DNA of 64,000 nt from Trebonia sp035571275 (GCA_035571275.1 DATMKQ010000140.1:1-64000), one strand, 5' to 3'. Positions 1 to 8,556 are shown, numbered from the stretch's first letter. Translations and numbers: made by a program. Notes: generated by a model not told the origin, from the letters alone.

Positions 1-231
1 GGACCAGACACCCCGCCCGGCAACGCCGCCGCCTCCAAAACAGACGCCCCCGCGGGCAACGCTGCCGCCTCCGGAACAGACGCCCCCTCGGCCAACGCCG
101 CCGCCGGGACAGACGCCGCCGTCAGCAACACCGCCTCCGGCGACGGCTCCGCGACGGACCGGTCTACTCACGCGGCGGAAGACGGCGGCTCCGCCGTCTC
201 ACCTGGCACCTCCGCCACTCCAGACGCCTGA
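1..231 (+). CDS. C-terminal end of an unidentified low-complexity Ala/Asp/Thr-rich protein (partial)
   Basis: The reading frame is open from the first base to a TGA at 229-231; the start lies outside the window. The visible 76 residues are rich in Ala, Gly, Asp, Thr and Ser, with a 12-residue repeat of the type NAAASKTDAPAG. There is no domain, membrane segment or catalytic motif. Such tails are common at the ends of actinobacterial secreted or scaffold proteins, but the function cannot be read here. The strand rests on the open frame and the in-phase 36-nt repeat; a non-coding repeat tract is an alternative. Confidence 0.45.
   Translation, partial: GPDTPPGNAAASKTDAPAGNAAASGTDAPSANAAAGTDAAVSNTASGDGSATDRSTHAAEDGGSAVSPGTSATPDA
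22..126 (+). repeat. 36-bp tandem repeat, three units
   Basis: Units start at 22, 58 and 94 (36, 36 and 33 bp), each beginning AACGC. They keep the reading frame of the partial gene and encode a repeated 11-12-residue Ala-rich block. The third unit has lost one codon. Confidence 0.7.
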
Positions 232-297
232 GCCGCTCTGGCGACGTTGAGGCCTGCCCCAGTGGCAATAGCACTCGTGCCCGCGCCGTCCTCCCCT

Positions 298-349
298 GGA
301 TGAATGTCCCCTTCAGCTTGCTATGACCAGCTGAACGGGACATTCATCC
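298..349. repeat. Long inverted repeat in a gene-free stretch
   Basis: GGATGAATGTCCC at 298-310 is mirrored by GGGACATTCATCC at 337-349, and TTCAGCT/AGCTGAA continues the stem inward, giving about 20 paired bases around a 10-nt loop. It lies between the partial gene and the convergent MDR gene, so it may act as a bidirectional terminator. The half-site ATGAATG/CATTCAT recurs at 46455-46471. Apart from this, 232-453 shows only a short sequence (381-412) resembling 52573-52604. Confidence 0.75.
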
Positions 350-453
350 GCTGAGCTGCGCCAGCAAGGGCGCTCAGAAGGTGTGCGAAGTGAGCAGGAG
401 AGGCTGATGTGAAGGGTGAGCGGGACCCCGAGGCCAGGCAGACGCTGGCGGGG

Positions 454-1422
454 TCAGGGGGTGAAGACGATCTTGCCGGTATGGGTGCCGTCGATCATGG
501 TGGCGAATCCCTCACGAGCGCTGGCGAGCGGGAGCACCCGGTCGATGACGGGACGGGTACCGGTCTGTTCGCAGAACCTGAGCAGCCGGCCAAGCTGGTC
601 CCGCGTCCCCATGGTCGATCCCACCACGGAAAGCTGGGTGAAGAAGATCCGGTTCAGTTCGGCCGGCGGTACCTCACCGCTGGTCGCGCCGGAGATCACG
701 ATCCGCCCGCCGGGGCGGAGCGACCGCAGCGAATGTCCCCAGGTGGCTTCCCCGACCGTCTCCATCACCACGTCGACCCGCTCAGGCAGCCGGGCGCCGG
801 TGGGGAACGCCTGGTCGGCGCCTAGCTTGATCGCCGCGTCGCGCTTGGCCTCGCTGCGACTGGTCACCCACATCCGGTAACCGGCCGCGCGGCCGAGCAG
901 CACGAGTGCGGTAGCCACACCCCCGCCGGCGCCCTGCACGAGGATGGTCGCCCCGGGCTGCACGCCCGACTTCTCGAACAGCATCCGGTAGGCGGTCAGG
1001 TACGCGGTGGGCAGGCAGGCGGCCTCCTCGAAGGACAGCGCCGCGGGCTTTGGCAGCAGGTTTCGCCTGGGGACGACGACCTGCTCGGCGAAGGTGCCGT
1101 CGTATCGCTCGGACAGCAGCGAGCGGCGCGGGTCAAGAGTCTCATCGCCGCCGCCGGCGTCAGGGTCGGCGAGCACCGCGTGCACGACCACCTCGTTGCC
1201 GTCCTGGTCGACCCCGGCCGCGTCGCAGCCGAGGATCATCGGCAACCGGTCGGCGGGGAGGCCGACCCCGCGCAGCGACCAGACGTCGTGATGGTTCAGC
1301 GCCGCCGCCCTGACGGTGACCGTCACCCACCCCGACGGTGCCTGCGGGTCGGGACGCTCCCCTAGTTCGAGCCCGCTCAGCGGGTCATTGGCATCGATGC
1401 GGGCGGCGAAGGCGGCGAACAT
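454..1422 (-). CDS. Zinc-type alcohol dehydrogenase / quinone oxidoreductase (MDR family)
   Basis: A 322-aa medium-chain dehydrogenase/reductase. The N-terminal GroES-like part holds GCDAAGVD and an acidic, Gly-rich stretch. The Rossmann part begins with ILVQGAGGGVATALV, the NADPH-binding glycine motif of quinone oxidoreductases, and later shows VMETVGEATW. The cluster of structural-zinc cysteines is absent, favouring a zinc-independent quinone-reductase-type enzyme over a classical alcohol dehydrogenase. The ATG at 1422 is preferred over an upstream TTG because a -10-like TAGGGT lies exactly 7 nt before it. It is transcribed in the same direction as malic enzyme, 34 bp downstream of it. The substrate is unknown. 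Confidence 0.88.
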   Translation of the reverse strand: MFAAFAARIDANDPLSGLELGERPDPQAPSGWVTVTVRAAALNHHDVWSLRGVGLPADRLPMILGCDAAGVDQDGNEVVVHAVLADPDAGGGDETLDPRRSLLSERYDGTFAEQVVVPRRNLLPKPAALSFEEAACLPTAYLTAYRMLFEKSGVQPGATILVQGAGGGVATALVLLGRAAGYRMWVTSRSEAKRDAAIKLGADQAFPTGARLPERVDVVMETVGEATWGHSLRSLRPGGRIVISGATSGEVPPAELNRIFFTQLSVVGSTMGTRDQLGRLLRFCEQTGTRPVIDRVLPLASAREGFATMIDGTHTGKIVFTP

Positions 1423-1429
1423 GATCAAG

Positions 1430-1435
1430 ACCCTA
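1430..1435 (-). promoter_or_regulatory. -10-like box for leaderless MDR transcript
   Basis: TAGGGT on the minus strand, 7 nt before the ATG at 1422. This spacing would put the transcription start at the initiation codon. The same arrangement recurs at many genes in this window. Confidence 0.45.
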
Positions 1436-1456
1436 CAGGGGCCGCTGGCGAGGGGC

Positions 1457-2632
1457 CTAACGGCGGGCGACCCCGTCGGCGCGGGCCTGCGCGGCGACCG
1501 CGGCGGCGACCGCGGGCGCCACTCGCTCGTCGAACTGGCCCGGAATGATGTATCCGGCCGTGGCGTCGTCGCCGACGAGCGCGGCTATCGCGTCGGCGGC
1601 GGCCAGCTTCATCGATTCCGTCACTGTGCTCGCCCGGACATCGAGCGCTGCCCGGAACACGCCGGGGAACGCGAGCGAGTTGTTGATCTGGTTCTGGAAG
1701 TCGCTCCGGCCGGTCGCCACCACGGCGGCATGCCTGCGGGCCAGGTCCGGGTGGATCTCCGGGTCCGGGTTAGACAGGAGGAACGCGATCGCCCCCGGCG
1801 CCATGCTCGCGATGGCCTCTTCTGGCAGGCTGCTGCCGGACAGCCCGATGAACACGTCGGCGCCGCGCAGCGCGGACTCTGGCGAGCCGGTCAGGCCGCC
1901 TGAGTTCGTCACCGCGGCAAGGGCGGCCTTCACGGGGTTGAGCCCGTCACGGCCCTGGTAGATAAGGCCTTTGCTGTCAGCCACCGCGATGTCGCCCACA
2001 CCGGCGCTGAGCAGGATCTTCGAGACCGCGATCCCGGACGCGCCGGCGCCGCACACCACGACGCGCAGGTTGCGGAGTTCCTTGCCCACCACGCGGGCGG
2101 CGCTGCGCAGCGCGGCGAGCGTGACGATGGCCGTGCCGTGCTGGTCGTCATGGAACACCGGGATGTCCAGCATGGCGCGCAGCCGGTCCTCGATCTCAAA
2201 GCAGCGCGGCGCCGAGATGTCCTCCAGGTTGATGCCACCGAAGCTGGGCGCCAGGGCAGCGACCGTCCGGACCACATCGTCCACATCAGTGCAGGCGATG
2301 CACAGGGGCACGGCGTTGATGCCGGCGAAGCGCTTGAACAGCAACGCCTTGCCCTCCATCACCGGCATGGCCGCGGCCGGGCCGATATCGCCAAGGCCGA
2401 GCACCGCGGTGCCGTCGCTCACGACGGCCACGGTGTTGCCCGCCCAGGTGTAGTCGCTCGCGAGTTCGGGTTGCTCCGCGATGGCGCTGCACACCCGGGC
2501 GACGCCCGGTGTGTAGGCCATGGCCAGCGCGGCGCGGTCGGCCACCTCGACGGTGGGATGAATGCCGATCTTGCCATCGCGGTGCATGGCGAAAATCGGG
2601 TCGTCGAAAGACAAGGTTGGCTCAGCGGCCAC
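1457..2632 (-). CDS. NAD(P)-dependent malic enzyme (oxaloacetate-decarboxylating)
   Basis: Oxidatively decarboxylates malate to pyruvate in the cytoplasm, linking the TCA cycle to gluconeogenesis and NAD(P)H supply. The 391-aa protein has the compact bacterial length. Visible family blocks are YTPGVARVC near the N-terminus, the metal/substrate segment FEIEDRL...IPVFHDDQHGTA, the nucleotide-binding VVCGAGASGIAVSKIL, and LSNPDPEIHP near the C-terminus. No phosphotransacetylase extension is present. GTG at 2632 is preferred to a TTG at 2644 because a GGGGG ribosome site precedes it by 6 nt. It lies 34 bp upstream of the MDR gene. Cofactor preference cannot be decided by eye. Confidence 0.93.
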   Translation of the reverse strand: MAAEPTLSFDDPIFAMHRDGKIGIHPTVEVADRAALAMAYTPGVARVCSAIAEQPELASDYTWAGNTVAVVSDGTAVLGLGDIGPAAAMPVMEGKALLFKRFAGINAVPLCIACTDVDDVVRTVAALAPSFGGINLEDISAPRCFEIEDRLRAMLDIPVFHDDQHGTAIVTLAALRSAARVVGKELRNLRVVVCGAGASGIAVSKILLSAGVGDIAVADSKGLIYQGRDGLNPVKAALAAVTNSGGLTGSPESALRGADVFIGLSGSSLPEEAIASMAPGAIAFLLSNPDPEIHPDLARRHAAVVATGRSDFQNQINNSLAFPGVFRAALDVRASTVTESMKLAAADAIAALVGDDATAGYIIPGQFDERVAPAVAAAVAAQARADGVARR

Positions 2633-2871
2633 GGTAACCCCCAAGAACAGTGGTAACAGATGACTGATCCGGCGCCGGCAGGCGCGCGGCCGCGGGTTGC
2701 GGCGACCGCCAGGCCAGCCCGGGCGCGATGATCGCTCCAGGTACGGGGGTTACCCGTTGGCGCATTGTGACACGGACCAGGCAGTGCTGGCGCGAGAGAC
2801 GCCGATCTGTGTAATACTCAGTACCGGCACCAGCCCATTACATCGTCTTCCCCCGCAGCTAGGAATCGCGA

Positions 2872-3426
2872 GTGGACCTCTCCTCCTACGCCGAACTCGC
2901 GGTACGGCTCGTGAACACCGCCAGCCTCGGACACGAGGGCGGTGATCTGCTTGGCACGCTCGACGGACTGCGGGTGCTCGTCTCTGACCGCGAACACCTG
3001 AACCAGGGCATCACGCGTTCGGACCTCGAGGCACTGCGCCAGCTCAGGGGGGAGTTCCGCGGGTTCTTCTTGTCGTGCTCGCAGGGCAGCGGCACGGAGG
3101 CGGCATCCCGGCTGAACGAGCTGCTCATGCAGTACCCGGTGCACCCGCAGCTGTCCGGGCACGATGGACAGCCGTGGCACGTGCACTACACGGAGAGCGG
3201 CTCCATGGCTGACAAGTACGCGGCAGGCGCGGCCATGGGGCTCGCGGTCCGGCTGGCCGACCTCGGTCTCGACCGCTTCGGCATCTGCCAGGCGGCACCG
3301 TGCCAGGGAGTGTTCATCGACACCTCCGCCGGGCGGACCAGGCGGTACTGCTCCGATCGGTGCACTAACCGCGCGAACGTCACCGCGTTCCGCGCGCGCA
3401 AGCGCGGCGAGGACGTCCAGGGCTAG
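2872..3426 (+). CDS. CGNR zinc-finger domain protein (ABATE-domain family)
   Basis: A 184-aa protein with the usual two-part layout: an N-terminal helical ABATE-type domain (about residues 1-125) and a C-terminal zinc ribbon with CQAAPCQGVFIDTS, RRYCSDRC and a basic tail FRARKR. These proteins are thought to be DNA-binding regulators. The motif that names the family, CGNR, reads CTNR here; the four Cys ligands and the Asn-Arg are kept. The GTG start is supported by AGGA about 10 nt upstream. It is divergent from the malic enzyme gene across a 239-bp gap. The target is unknown. Confidence 0.88.
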   Translation: MDLSSYAELAVRLVNTASLGHEGGDLLGTLDGLRVLVSDREHLNQGITRSDLEALRQLRGEFRGFFLSCSQGSGTEAASRLNELLMQYPVHPQLSGHDGQPWHVHYTESGSMADKYAAGAAMGLAVRLADLGLDRFGICQAAPCQGVFIDTSAGRTRRYCSDRCTNRANVTAFRARKRGEDVQG

Positions 3427-3676
3427 ACCGGCGAGACCCGGCCCAGACCGACACGGCGATGAACAGTGTCAGCCTATTCGTGAATTCTTTCACAAGCGTG
3501 CGACACATTGTTACCCGTTGGATCGAAACCCTAAACCGTCGCGATGCGGAAACTTACAGGTAATTACCACGACATCACTATGTGATACCCCACATGTGTG
3601 ATTATTCCGCCATACAGGCCGATTTAAGGCGCTGACCTGCGTTATAAAACCGAATCCGCGACAACACTTCTCATAT

Positions 3677-3690
3677 GGGATGATCATCCC
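3677..3690. promoter_or_regulatory. Perfect 14-bp palindrome upstream of the first permease
   Basis: GGGATGATCATCCC is fully self-complementary and lies 104 bp before the permease start, in a stretch (3427-3794) clearly richer in A+T than its surroundings. No other gene is seen there. It is a plausible repressor operator. A second small palindrome, CACATGTG, is at 3591-3598. No cognate regulator is identifiable. Confidence 0.4.
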
Positions 3691-3772
3691 TACGATGATC
3701 TCACTCTGCTCATATGAAACGCTCACGCGCCTTTCGGACATCGAGGGGCGGGTGGTGACCCCCACAGAGCAC

Positions 3773-3794
3773 GATCGAGAAAAGAGCTTCGATC
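3773..3794 (+). promoter_or_regulatory. Start-proximal hairpin enclosing the ribosome site of permease 1
   Basis: GATCGA (3773-3778) pairs with TCGATC (3789-3794), which ends directly at the ATG (3795). The purine-rich ribosome site AAAAGAG lies in the loop. The arrangement is repeated at the paralogous permease (5803-5823). Confidence 0.55.
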
Positions 3795-5585
3795 ATGGCA
3801 ACTGATACTGGGCCTGCCGGGGCAACCGTCGCCCGGCCGGCAGACGTTGGCTTGCGACGAGAGGTCGGCCTGCTTGGCGCCACCTGGTCGTCGGCGACAT
3901 CGATCATCGGCTCCGGATGGCTGTTCGCCGCGCTTGGCGCCGCGGCCGCCGCCGGCGCCGCGGCGATCTACGGCTGGCTCATCGGTGCCGTCTGCGTGAT
4001 CATCCTGGCGCTCATCCATGCCGAGCTTGGCGGGATGTTCCCGGTCGCGGGCGGTACGGCCAGGTTCCCGCACCTGGCGTTTGGCAGCGTGGCCGGCACC
4101 TCGTTCGGGTTCTTCTCCTGGCTGCAGGCGGTTACCGTCGCGCCCATCGAGGTCTACGCGGTGTTGCAGTACGGGTCGTACTACTGGAACAACTCGGGCA
4201 ACCCGACCGCGCAATGGTCGAACCTGTTCGCCGGCGGCCGGGCCACGGACCTCGGCTTCGTGATGGCGATCATCCTGATGGCGCTCTTCACCGTCGTCAA
4301 CTTCCTCGCGGTCAAGTGGCTCGCCCGGGTGAGCAACTACATCATGTGGTGGAAGCTCGCCGTCCCTGTGCTAGCCATCATCGTGCTGCTCTTCTACTTC
4401 CACACCAGCAACTTCACCGCGGGCGTGGCGGGGTCGGGCGACGGGACCGGCGGCTTTATGCCGTTCGGCATCAAGGCCGTGTTCGGTGCCATCCCTGGCG
4501 CCGGCATCGTGTTCTCCTACCTCGGCTTCGAGCAGGCCGACCAGCTCGCGGGCGAGGTCAAAGACCCGCAGCGCAATCTGCCGAAGGCCATCCTCATCGC
4601 GACCGCGATCGGCGCGCTTGTCTACATCATGGCGCAGCTTGTGTTCATTGGCGCCACGCCGACCGACCTGCTGCACAACGGCTTCACGGGTATTGCGGGC
4701 CTCGCGAAGGGAACCGGCCACCTGGCTAGCGACGCGTCAGCGGTGACAACTTATCCGTTCGCGGCCATCGCCGGCCTGGCCGGACTCGCCTGGCTCGCGA
4801 CGATCCTGCACCTCGACGCGTTCATCTCGCCAGCCGGCACCGGCATCATCTACCAGACCTCGACCTCCCGGATCGGCTACGGTCTAGCGCGGAACAGGTA
4901 CTACCCGCGGTGGCTGCAGTGGACCGACTCCCGCGGCGTGCCGTGGATCAGCCTGATCGCGTCGTTCGTCTTCGGGATCGTATTCCTGCTGCCGTTCCCG
5001 AGCTGGCAGTCGCTCGTGGGCCTGGTCACCGGCGCGAGCGTGCTGATGTACGCGGGCGCCCCGCTGTCGCTGTCCGCGTTCCGCAGCCAGGTGCCCGACC
5101 AACCCCGGCCGTACCGGGTGCGCGGCGCCGTCTGGTTCTCCCCGCTCGCCTTCATCGTCGCGAACATGATCATCTACTGGTCGGGCTTCCCGGTCATCTG
5201 GAAGCTCGGCATCTGCATCGTCATCGGCTACGTCATCATCGGGACCCTCCGGCTCCTGCACGTAGCAGGCGTCATGAAGGTCTACGACGGTGACCCGCCG
5301 CCGCTGGACTGGAAGTCCGCGCAGTGGCTGCCGTTCTACCTCATTGGCATGGGCATCATCTCCTGGCTCGGCCAGTACCCCGACGCGGCCGTGACCTCGC
5401 CTGGTGCCCCGCCGATCAACACCGACACCATCCCGTTCGGCTGGGACATGCTGATCGTCGCGGCGTTCAGCCTGGTCATCTTCTACTGGGCGCAGTGGGC
5501 CAAGCTGCCCAAGGCGGAGATGGAGAAGCTGGTCGCCCTGCAGTCCGAGCGCATGGGAGACGCGGCAACCGGGAGAACGCACTAG
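3795..5585 (+). CDS. APC-superfamily amino acid permease, paralogue 1
   Basis: A 596-aa polytopic membrane protein with about 12-13 hydrophobic segments. The first begins after a 30-residue cytoplasmic N-terminus and contains SIIGSGWLFA, the Gly-rich TM1 break where APC carriers hold the substrate amino group. TM6-like GAGIVFSYLGFEQADQLAGE and the cytoplasmic KDPQRNLPKAI, both typical of the family, follow. It imports amino acids or related amines by cation coupling; the substrate cannot be told. It is about two-thirds or more identical to the next gene, with extra residues in several loops, so the pair is a tandem duplication. A strong terminator follows. Confidence 0.9.
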   Translation: MATDTGPAGATVARPADVGLRREVGLLGATWSSATSIIGSGWLFAALGAAAAAGAAAIYGWLIGAVCVIILALIHAELGGMFPVAGGTARFPHLAFGSVAGTSFGFFSWLQAVTVAPIEVYAVLQYGSYYWNNSGNPTAQWSNLFAGGRATDLGFVMAIILMALFTVVNFLAVKWLARVSNYIMWWKLAVPVLAIIVLLFYFHTSNFTAGVAGSGDGTGGFMPFGIKAVFGAIPGAGIVFSYLGFEQADQLAGEVKDPQRNLPKAILIATAIGALVYIMAQLVFIGATPTDLLHNGFTGIAGLAKGTGHLASDASAVTTYPFAAIAGLAGLAWLATILHLDAFISPAGTGIIYQTSTSRIGYGLARNRYYPRWLQWTDSRGVPWISLIASFVFGIVFLLPFPSWQSLVGLVTGASVLMYAGAPLSLSAFRSQVPDQPRPYRVRGAVWFSPLAFIVANMIIYWSGFPVIWKLGICIVIGYVIIGTLRLLHVAGVMKVYDGDPPPLDWKSAQWLPFYLIGMGIISWLGQYPDAAVTSPGAPPINTDTIPFGWDMLIVAAFSLVIFYWAQWAKLPKAEMEKLVALQSERMGDAATGRTH

Positions 5586-5606
5586 CCAACGCGTAACACT
5601 CCGTAA

Positions 5607-5638
5607 CGAAGGCCCCGCCCGCAAGGGCGGGGCCTTCG
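5607..5638 (+). terminator. Intrinsic terminator after permease 1
   Basis: A perfect 14-bp GC-rich stem (CGAAGGCCCCGCCC at 5607-5620 with its complement at 5625-5638) closed by a GCAA tetraloop, 22 bp after the stop. There is no long U-tract, as is usual in high-GC genomes. Confidence 0.85.
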
Positions 5639-5802
5639 TGCTGTTCAGAGAAACAGTCGACTGTCACAGAATCAATTCACTTACCGACGGAGAGTAGCGT
5701 TCATGTGAAAATTGGGTAAAACTGAGACTCAGAGCAACTCAAGTGGCAAGCTCACTCGCTTACGTCAGGACCAATCCGCCGAGGCGGGTGGCGCGCTCCT
5801 TA

Positions 5803-5823
5803 GATCGAGAAGGGAGCTCGATC
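5803..5823 (+). promoter_or_regulatory. Start-proximal hairpin enclosing the ribosome site of permease 2
   Basis: GATCGAG (5803-5809) and CTCGATC (5817-5823) form a perfect 7-bp stem whose 7-nt loop, AAGGGAG, is the ribosome site. The ATG follows immediately at 5824. The conserved leader also fixes the start of this gene, which has an in-frame but unsupported start at 5743. Confidence 0.6.
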
Positions 5824-7500
5824 ATGGGTGCTGAAACTGGGTCCACCGGAGCTGGGGCCGTCATATCGGCGCCGGCAGACGTCGGTCTCCGGCGAGAGAT
5901 GGGACTCATCGGGGCCACATGGGCGTCCGAGACCTCGATCATCGGCTCCGGATGGCTGTTCGCCGGGATGGGCGCCGCGGTCCTCGCGGGCCCCGCGGCC
6001 ATCTACGGCTGGCTCATCGGGGGTTTCTGCGCGATCATCCTGGCGCTCTTGCACGCCGAACTGGGCGGGATGTACCCGGTGGCAGGCGGGACGGCCAGGT
6101 TCCCGCACCTGGCGTACGGCAGCGTGGCCGGCATCTCGTTCGGGTTCTTCTCCTGGCTACAGGCGGTCACCGTCGCGCCGGTCGAGTGCTACGCGGTGAT
6201 GACGTACGGCCAGTACTACTGGCACAGCATCTACGACCCGACTACCGGGCGGATCACGGGGCTCGGATTCGCGATGACGATCGTGCTGATGGCCATCTTC
6301 ACGGCGGTCAACTTCCTGGCGGTGCGGCTGTTCTCGCGGGTCAACGCCGGCATCACCTGGTGGAAGGTCGCGATCCCGCTCCTCACCATCATCATCTTCC
6401 TGTTCTACTTCCACGGCAGCAACTTCAGCCCGGGAGGCGGCGGGTTCATGCCGTTCGGCATCAAGGCCGTCTTCGCCGCCATCCCCAGCGCTGGCATCGT
6501 GTTCTCGTACCTCGGCTTCGAGCAGGCTGACCAGTTGGCCGGGGAGATCAAGAACCCGCAGCGGAACCTGCCGCGCGCGATCATCATCGCGATCCTGCTC
6601 GGCACGTTCATCTACTGCATGGCGCAGATCGTGCTCATCGGCGCCACTCCGAGCGACCTGCTGCACCACGGCTTCCAGGGCATCCCCACCGGGAACCCAG
6701 TGCTCGTCTACCCCTTCGCGGCCGTTGCGGGCCTGGCGGGGATCGGCATCTTCTGGTCGACGATCCTGCATATCGACGCGTTCGTCTCTCCGTTCGGCAC
6801 CGGCCTGATCTACCAGACCTCTACCTCCCGGATCGGTTACGGCCTGGCCAGGAACCGGTACTACCCGCGGATCTTCCAGTGGGTCGACAACAACGGGATC
6901 CCCTGGTTCAGCTTGATCATGGCGTTCGTGTTCGGCATTTTCTTCCTGCTGCCGTTCCCGAGCTGGCAGGCGCTGGTCGGCCTGGTCACCGGTGCGAGCG
7001 TGCTGATGTACGCGGGCGCGCCGCTGTCCCTTGGCGCGTTCCGCAGGCAGGTACCCGACGCGCCAAGGCCCTACCGGGTGCCCGCGGCCGTGGTGCTGTC
7101 ACCGCTCGGGTTCATCATCGCGAACATGATCATCTACTGGTCGGGCTTCAACGTGGTCTGGAAGCTCGGGGTCTGCATCGCGATCGGCTACATCCTCATC
7201 GGCATCTCGATGTTCTTCGACCCGCACCGGCCGCCGCTGGACTGGAAATCCGCGCAATGGCTGCCGCCGTACCTGATCGGCATGGGCTTCATCTCCTGGT
7301 TCGGCCAGTTCGGCAGCGGCGCGCCGCCGATCAACAACGACCGCCTACCGTTCTGGTGGGACATGCTGGTCGTCGCGGGCTTCAGCCTGGTCATCTATTA
7401 CTGGGCGATGTACTCCAAGCTCCCCCGCGCAGATGTGCAACACCTAGTCGAGCTCCAGTCCGCCCGAATGGGCGATGTCGCAGCCACTCCGAGGCACTGA
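5824..7500 (+). CDS. APC-superfamily amino acid permease, paralogue 2
   Basis: A 558-aa carrier aligned with the preceding gene over its whole length, including the N-terminal PADVGLRRE, TM1 SIIGSGWLF, AGIVFSYLGFEQADQLAGE and the C-terminal LPFWWDML block. It is shorter in the loops after TM4 and TM7 and at the C-terminus. The start at 5824 is chosen from alignment with paralogue 1 and the shared leader hairpin. It is separated from paralogue 1 by a terminator, so it has its own promoter somewhere in 5640-5800. The pair probably differ in substrate or in conditions of expression. Confidence 0.9.
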   Translation: MGAETGSTGAGAVISAPADVGLRREMGLIGATWASETSIIGSGWLFAGMGAAVLAGPAAIYGWLIGGFCAIILALLHAELGGMYPVAGGTARFPHLAYGSVAGISFGFFSWLQAVTVAPVECYAVMTYGQYYWHSIYDPTTGRITGLGFAMTIVLMAIFTAVNFLAVRLFSRVNAGITWWKVAIPLLTIIIFLFYFHGSNFSPGGGGFMPFGIKAVFAAIPSAGIVFSYLGFEQADQLAGEIKNPQRNLPRAIIIAILLGTFIYCMAQIVLIGATPSDLLHHGFQGIPTGNPVLVYPFAAVAGLAGIGIFWSTILHIDAFVSPFGTGLIYQTSTSRIGYGLARNRYYPRIFQWVDNNGIPWFSLIMAFVFGIFFLLPFPSWQALVGLVTGASVLMYAGAPLSLGAFRRQVPDAPRPYRVPAAVVLSPLGFIIANMIIYWSGFNVVWKLGVCIAIGYILIGISMFFDPHRPPLDWKSAQWLPPYLIGMGFISWFGQFGSGAPPINNDRLPFWWDMLVVAGFSLVIYYWAMYSKLPRADVQHLVELQSARMGDVAATPRH

Positions 7501-7501
7501 G

Positions 7502-7900
7502 CTAGTCCGGGGGGACGCCCCCCCTGGACCGCCCGGCATGGGGGGACTTCCCGGGCCAGTACCGGGCTAGCACCCGGCCGACTATCAAGTCCTCGCGCAC
7601 CGGGCCGAACCGGTTGCTGTCCACCGCTCCGGCCGACGGGTTGTCCGAGACGAGCCACCAGCCACCGTCCACGCGCCGCGCGGCGCGCTTGACGAGCAGG
7701 AAATCCGGGCGGCCCGGGTGCCAGGCCAGCACCACCTGCCCGGGGCGGATGCGGCGGGTACGCCGCGCGAGCAGCCAGTCGCCTGGGCGCAGCGCGGGCA
7801 GCATCGAGTCCTCGGCGACCTCGACCCGCAGCAGCGGCCAGCGGATGGGGTACCACTGCACGTTCAGCTTCCAGCCCACAGAGTAGTGTCTGGAGTGCAA
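7502..7900 (-). CDS. sodX: Nickel-SOD maturation protease (S26 signal-peptidase-like)
   Basis: Predicted to remove the short leader of pro-NiSOD so that the Ni-binding His becomes the N-terminus. The 132-aa frame shows the S26 features: EDSMLPALRPGD with catalytic Ser32, the Lys box LLVKRAAR (Lys71), and SDNPSAGAVDSNRFGPV. There is no obvious membrane anchor. It is divergent from sodN, only 32 bp away if the TTG at 7900 is used. GTG codons at 7879 and 7861 (the latter after GGAAGC) would leave more room for a promoter, so the start is uncertain. Its last residues (GGVPPD) are encoded by a copy of the dispersed G-run hairpin. Confidence 0.85.
   Translation of the reverse strand: MHSRHYSVGWKLNVQWYPIRWPLLRVEVAEDSMLPALRPGDWLLARRTRRIRPGQVVLAWHPGRPDFLLVKRAARRVDGGWWLVSDNPSAGAVDSNRFGPVREDLIVGRVLARYWPGKSPHAGRSRGGVPPD
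7507..7524 (-). repeat. Dispersed G-run hairpin element, copy at the sodX 3' end
   Basis: CCGGGGGG (7507-7514), ACG, then a C-run to 7524; read on the minus strand it is the same core as the copies at 26507, 38821 and 40819, including the flanking CTAGC. It ends sodX and may also serve as a terminator between sodX and the permease. Confidence 0.6.
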
Positions 7901-7932
7901 CCTTACTGATCTGGCACGGAGAAAGGGAATCG

Positions 7933-8340
7933 ATGAGGCTGCTCACACGGCTGCTCGCGCCGAAGTCCATCGCGCATGCCCACTGCGACCTGCCCTGCGG
8001 CGTTTACGACCCCGCGCAGGCCCGAATCGAGGCGGAGTCTGTCAAGGCCATCGACGAGAAGTATGCCGCCAACACCGACCCGGAGTTCCGGACGCGTTGT
8101 CTGATCATCAAGGAACAGCGTTCCGAGCTCGTCAAGCACCACCTGTGGGTGCTGTGGACGGACTACTTCAAGGCGCCGCACTTCGAGAAGTACCCGCAGC
8201 TTAACCAGCTCTTCAACGAGGCGACCAAACTGGCTGGCGCGGGCGGCACCAAGGGCAACACGAACGTGTCCACGGCTGACGAACTGCTCGCCAAGATCGA
8301 GGAGATCAGCAAGATCTTCTGGGAGACCAAGCAGGCCTGA
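7933..8340 (+). CDS. sodN: Nickel superoxide dismutase
   Basis: Disproportionates superoxide in the cytoplasm. The 135-aa precursor has a 16-residue leader followed by HCDLPCGVYDP, the Ni-hook: the mature protein would begin at His17, with Cys18 and Cys22 as Ni ligands. The rest is the four-helix bundle (ARIEAESVKAI, HHLWVLWTDYFK). The mature length of 119 residues is close to that of characterised NiSODs. A purine-rich ribosome site, GAGAAAGGGA, precedes the ATG. The divergent sodX supplies the processing protease, and a strong hairpin follows. Expression is nickel-dependent (Nur) in Streptomyces; no clear Nur box was found here. Confidence 0.97.
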   Translation: MRLLTRLLAPKSIAHAHCDLPCGVYDPAQARIEAESVKAIDEKYAANTDPEFRTRCLIIKEQRSELVKHHLWVLWTDYFKAPHFEKYPQLNQLFNEATKLAGAGGTKGNTNVSTADELLAKIEEISKIFWETKQA

Positions 8341-8357
8341 GCGGTCCGCCACGCCGG

Positions 8358-8398
8358 CGTGGCAGCGTCGTTCTCCCAGTGGGGACGACGCTGCCACG
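8358..8398 (+). terminator. Intrinsic terminator after sodN
   Basis: CGTGGCAGCGTCGT (8358-8371) pairs with ACGACGCTGCCACG (8385-8398), a 14-bp perfect stem around a 13-nt loop, 18 bp after the sodN stop. Confidence 0.8.
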
Positions 8399-8556
8399 TC
8401 GCGTTCGCGGGCCGACGGGATGAGTCCCGGCGGCTGCCTTCTCTAACGGCTTCAGGAACAGAGCGGCACGCCTCGGCGGGAGCATTCGCAGATGACGGTA
8501 AGTTGCAATGAGTGGCCGGCGGCAATCGCCGACCGTGAGATGACCGACGGAGAGAC

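Noticed and set aside
3581..3600. CRP-like site before permease 1
   Set aside because: TGTG and CACA are only 6 nt apart (8 expected) and the flanking bases do not match.
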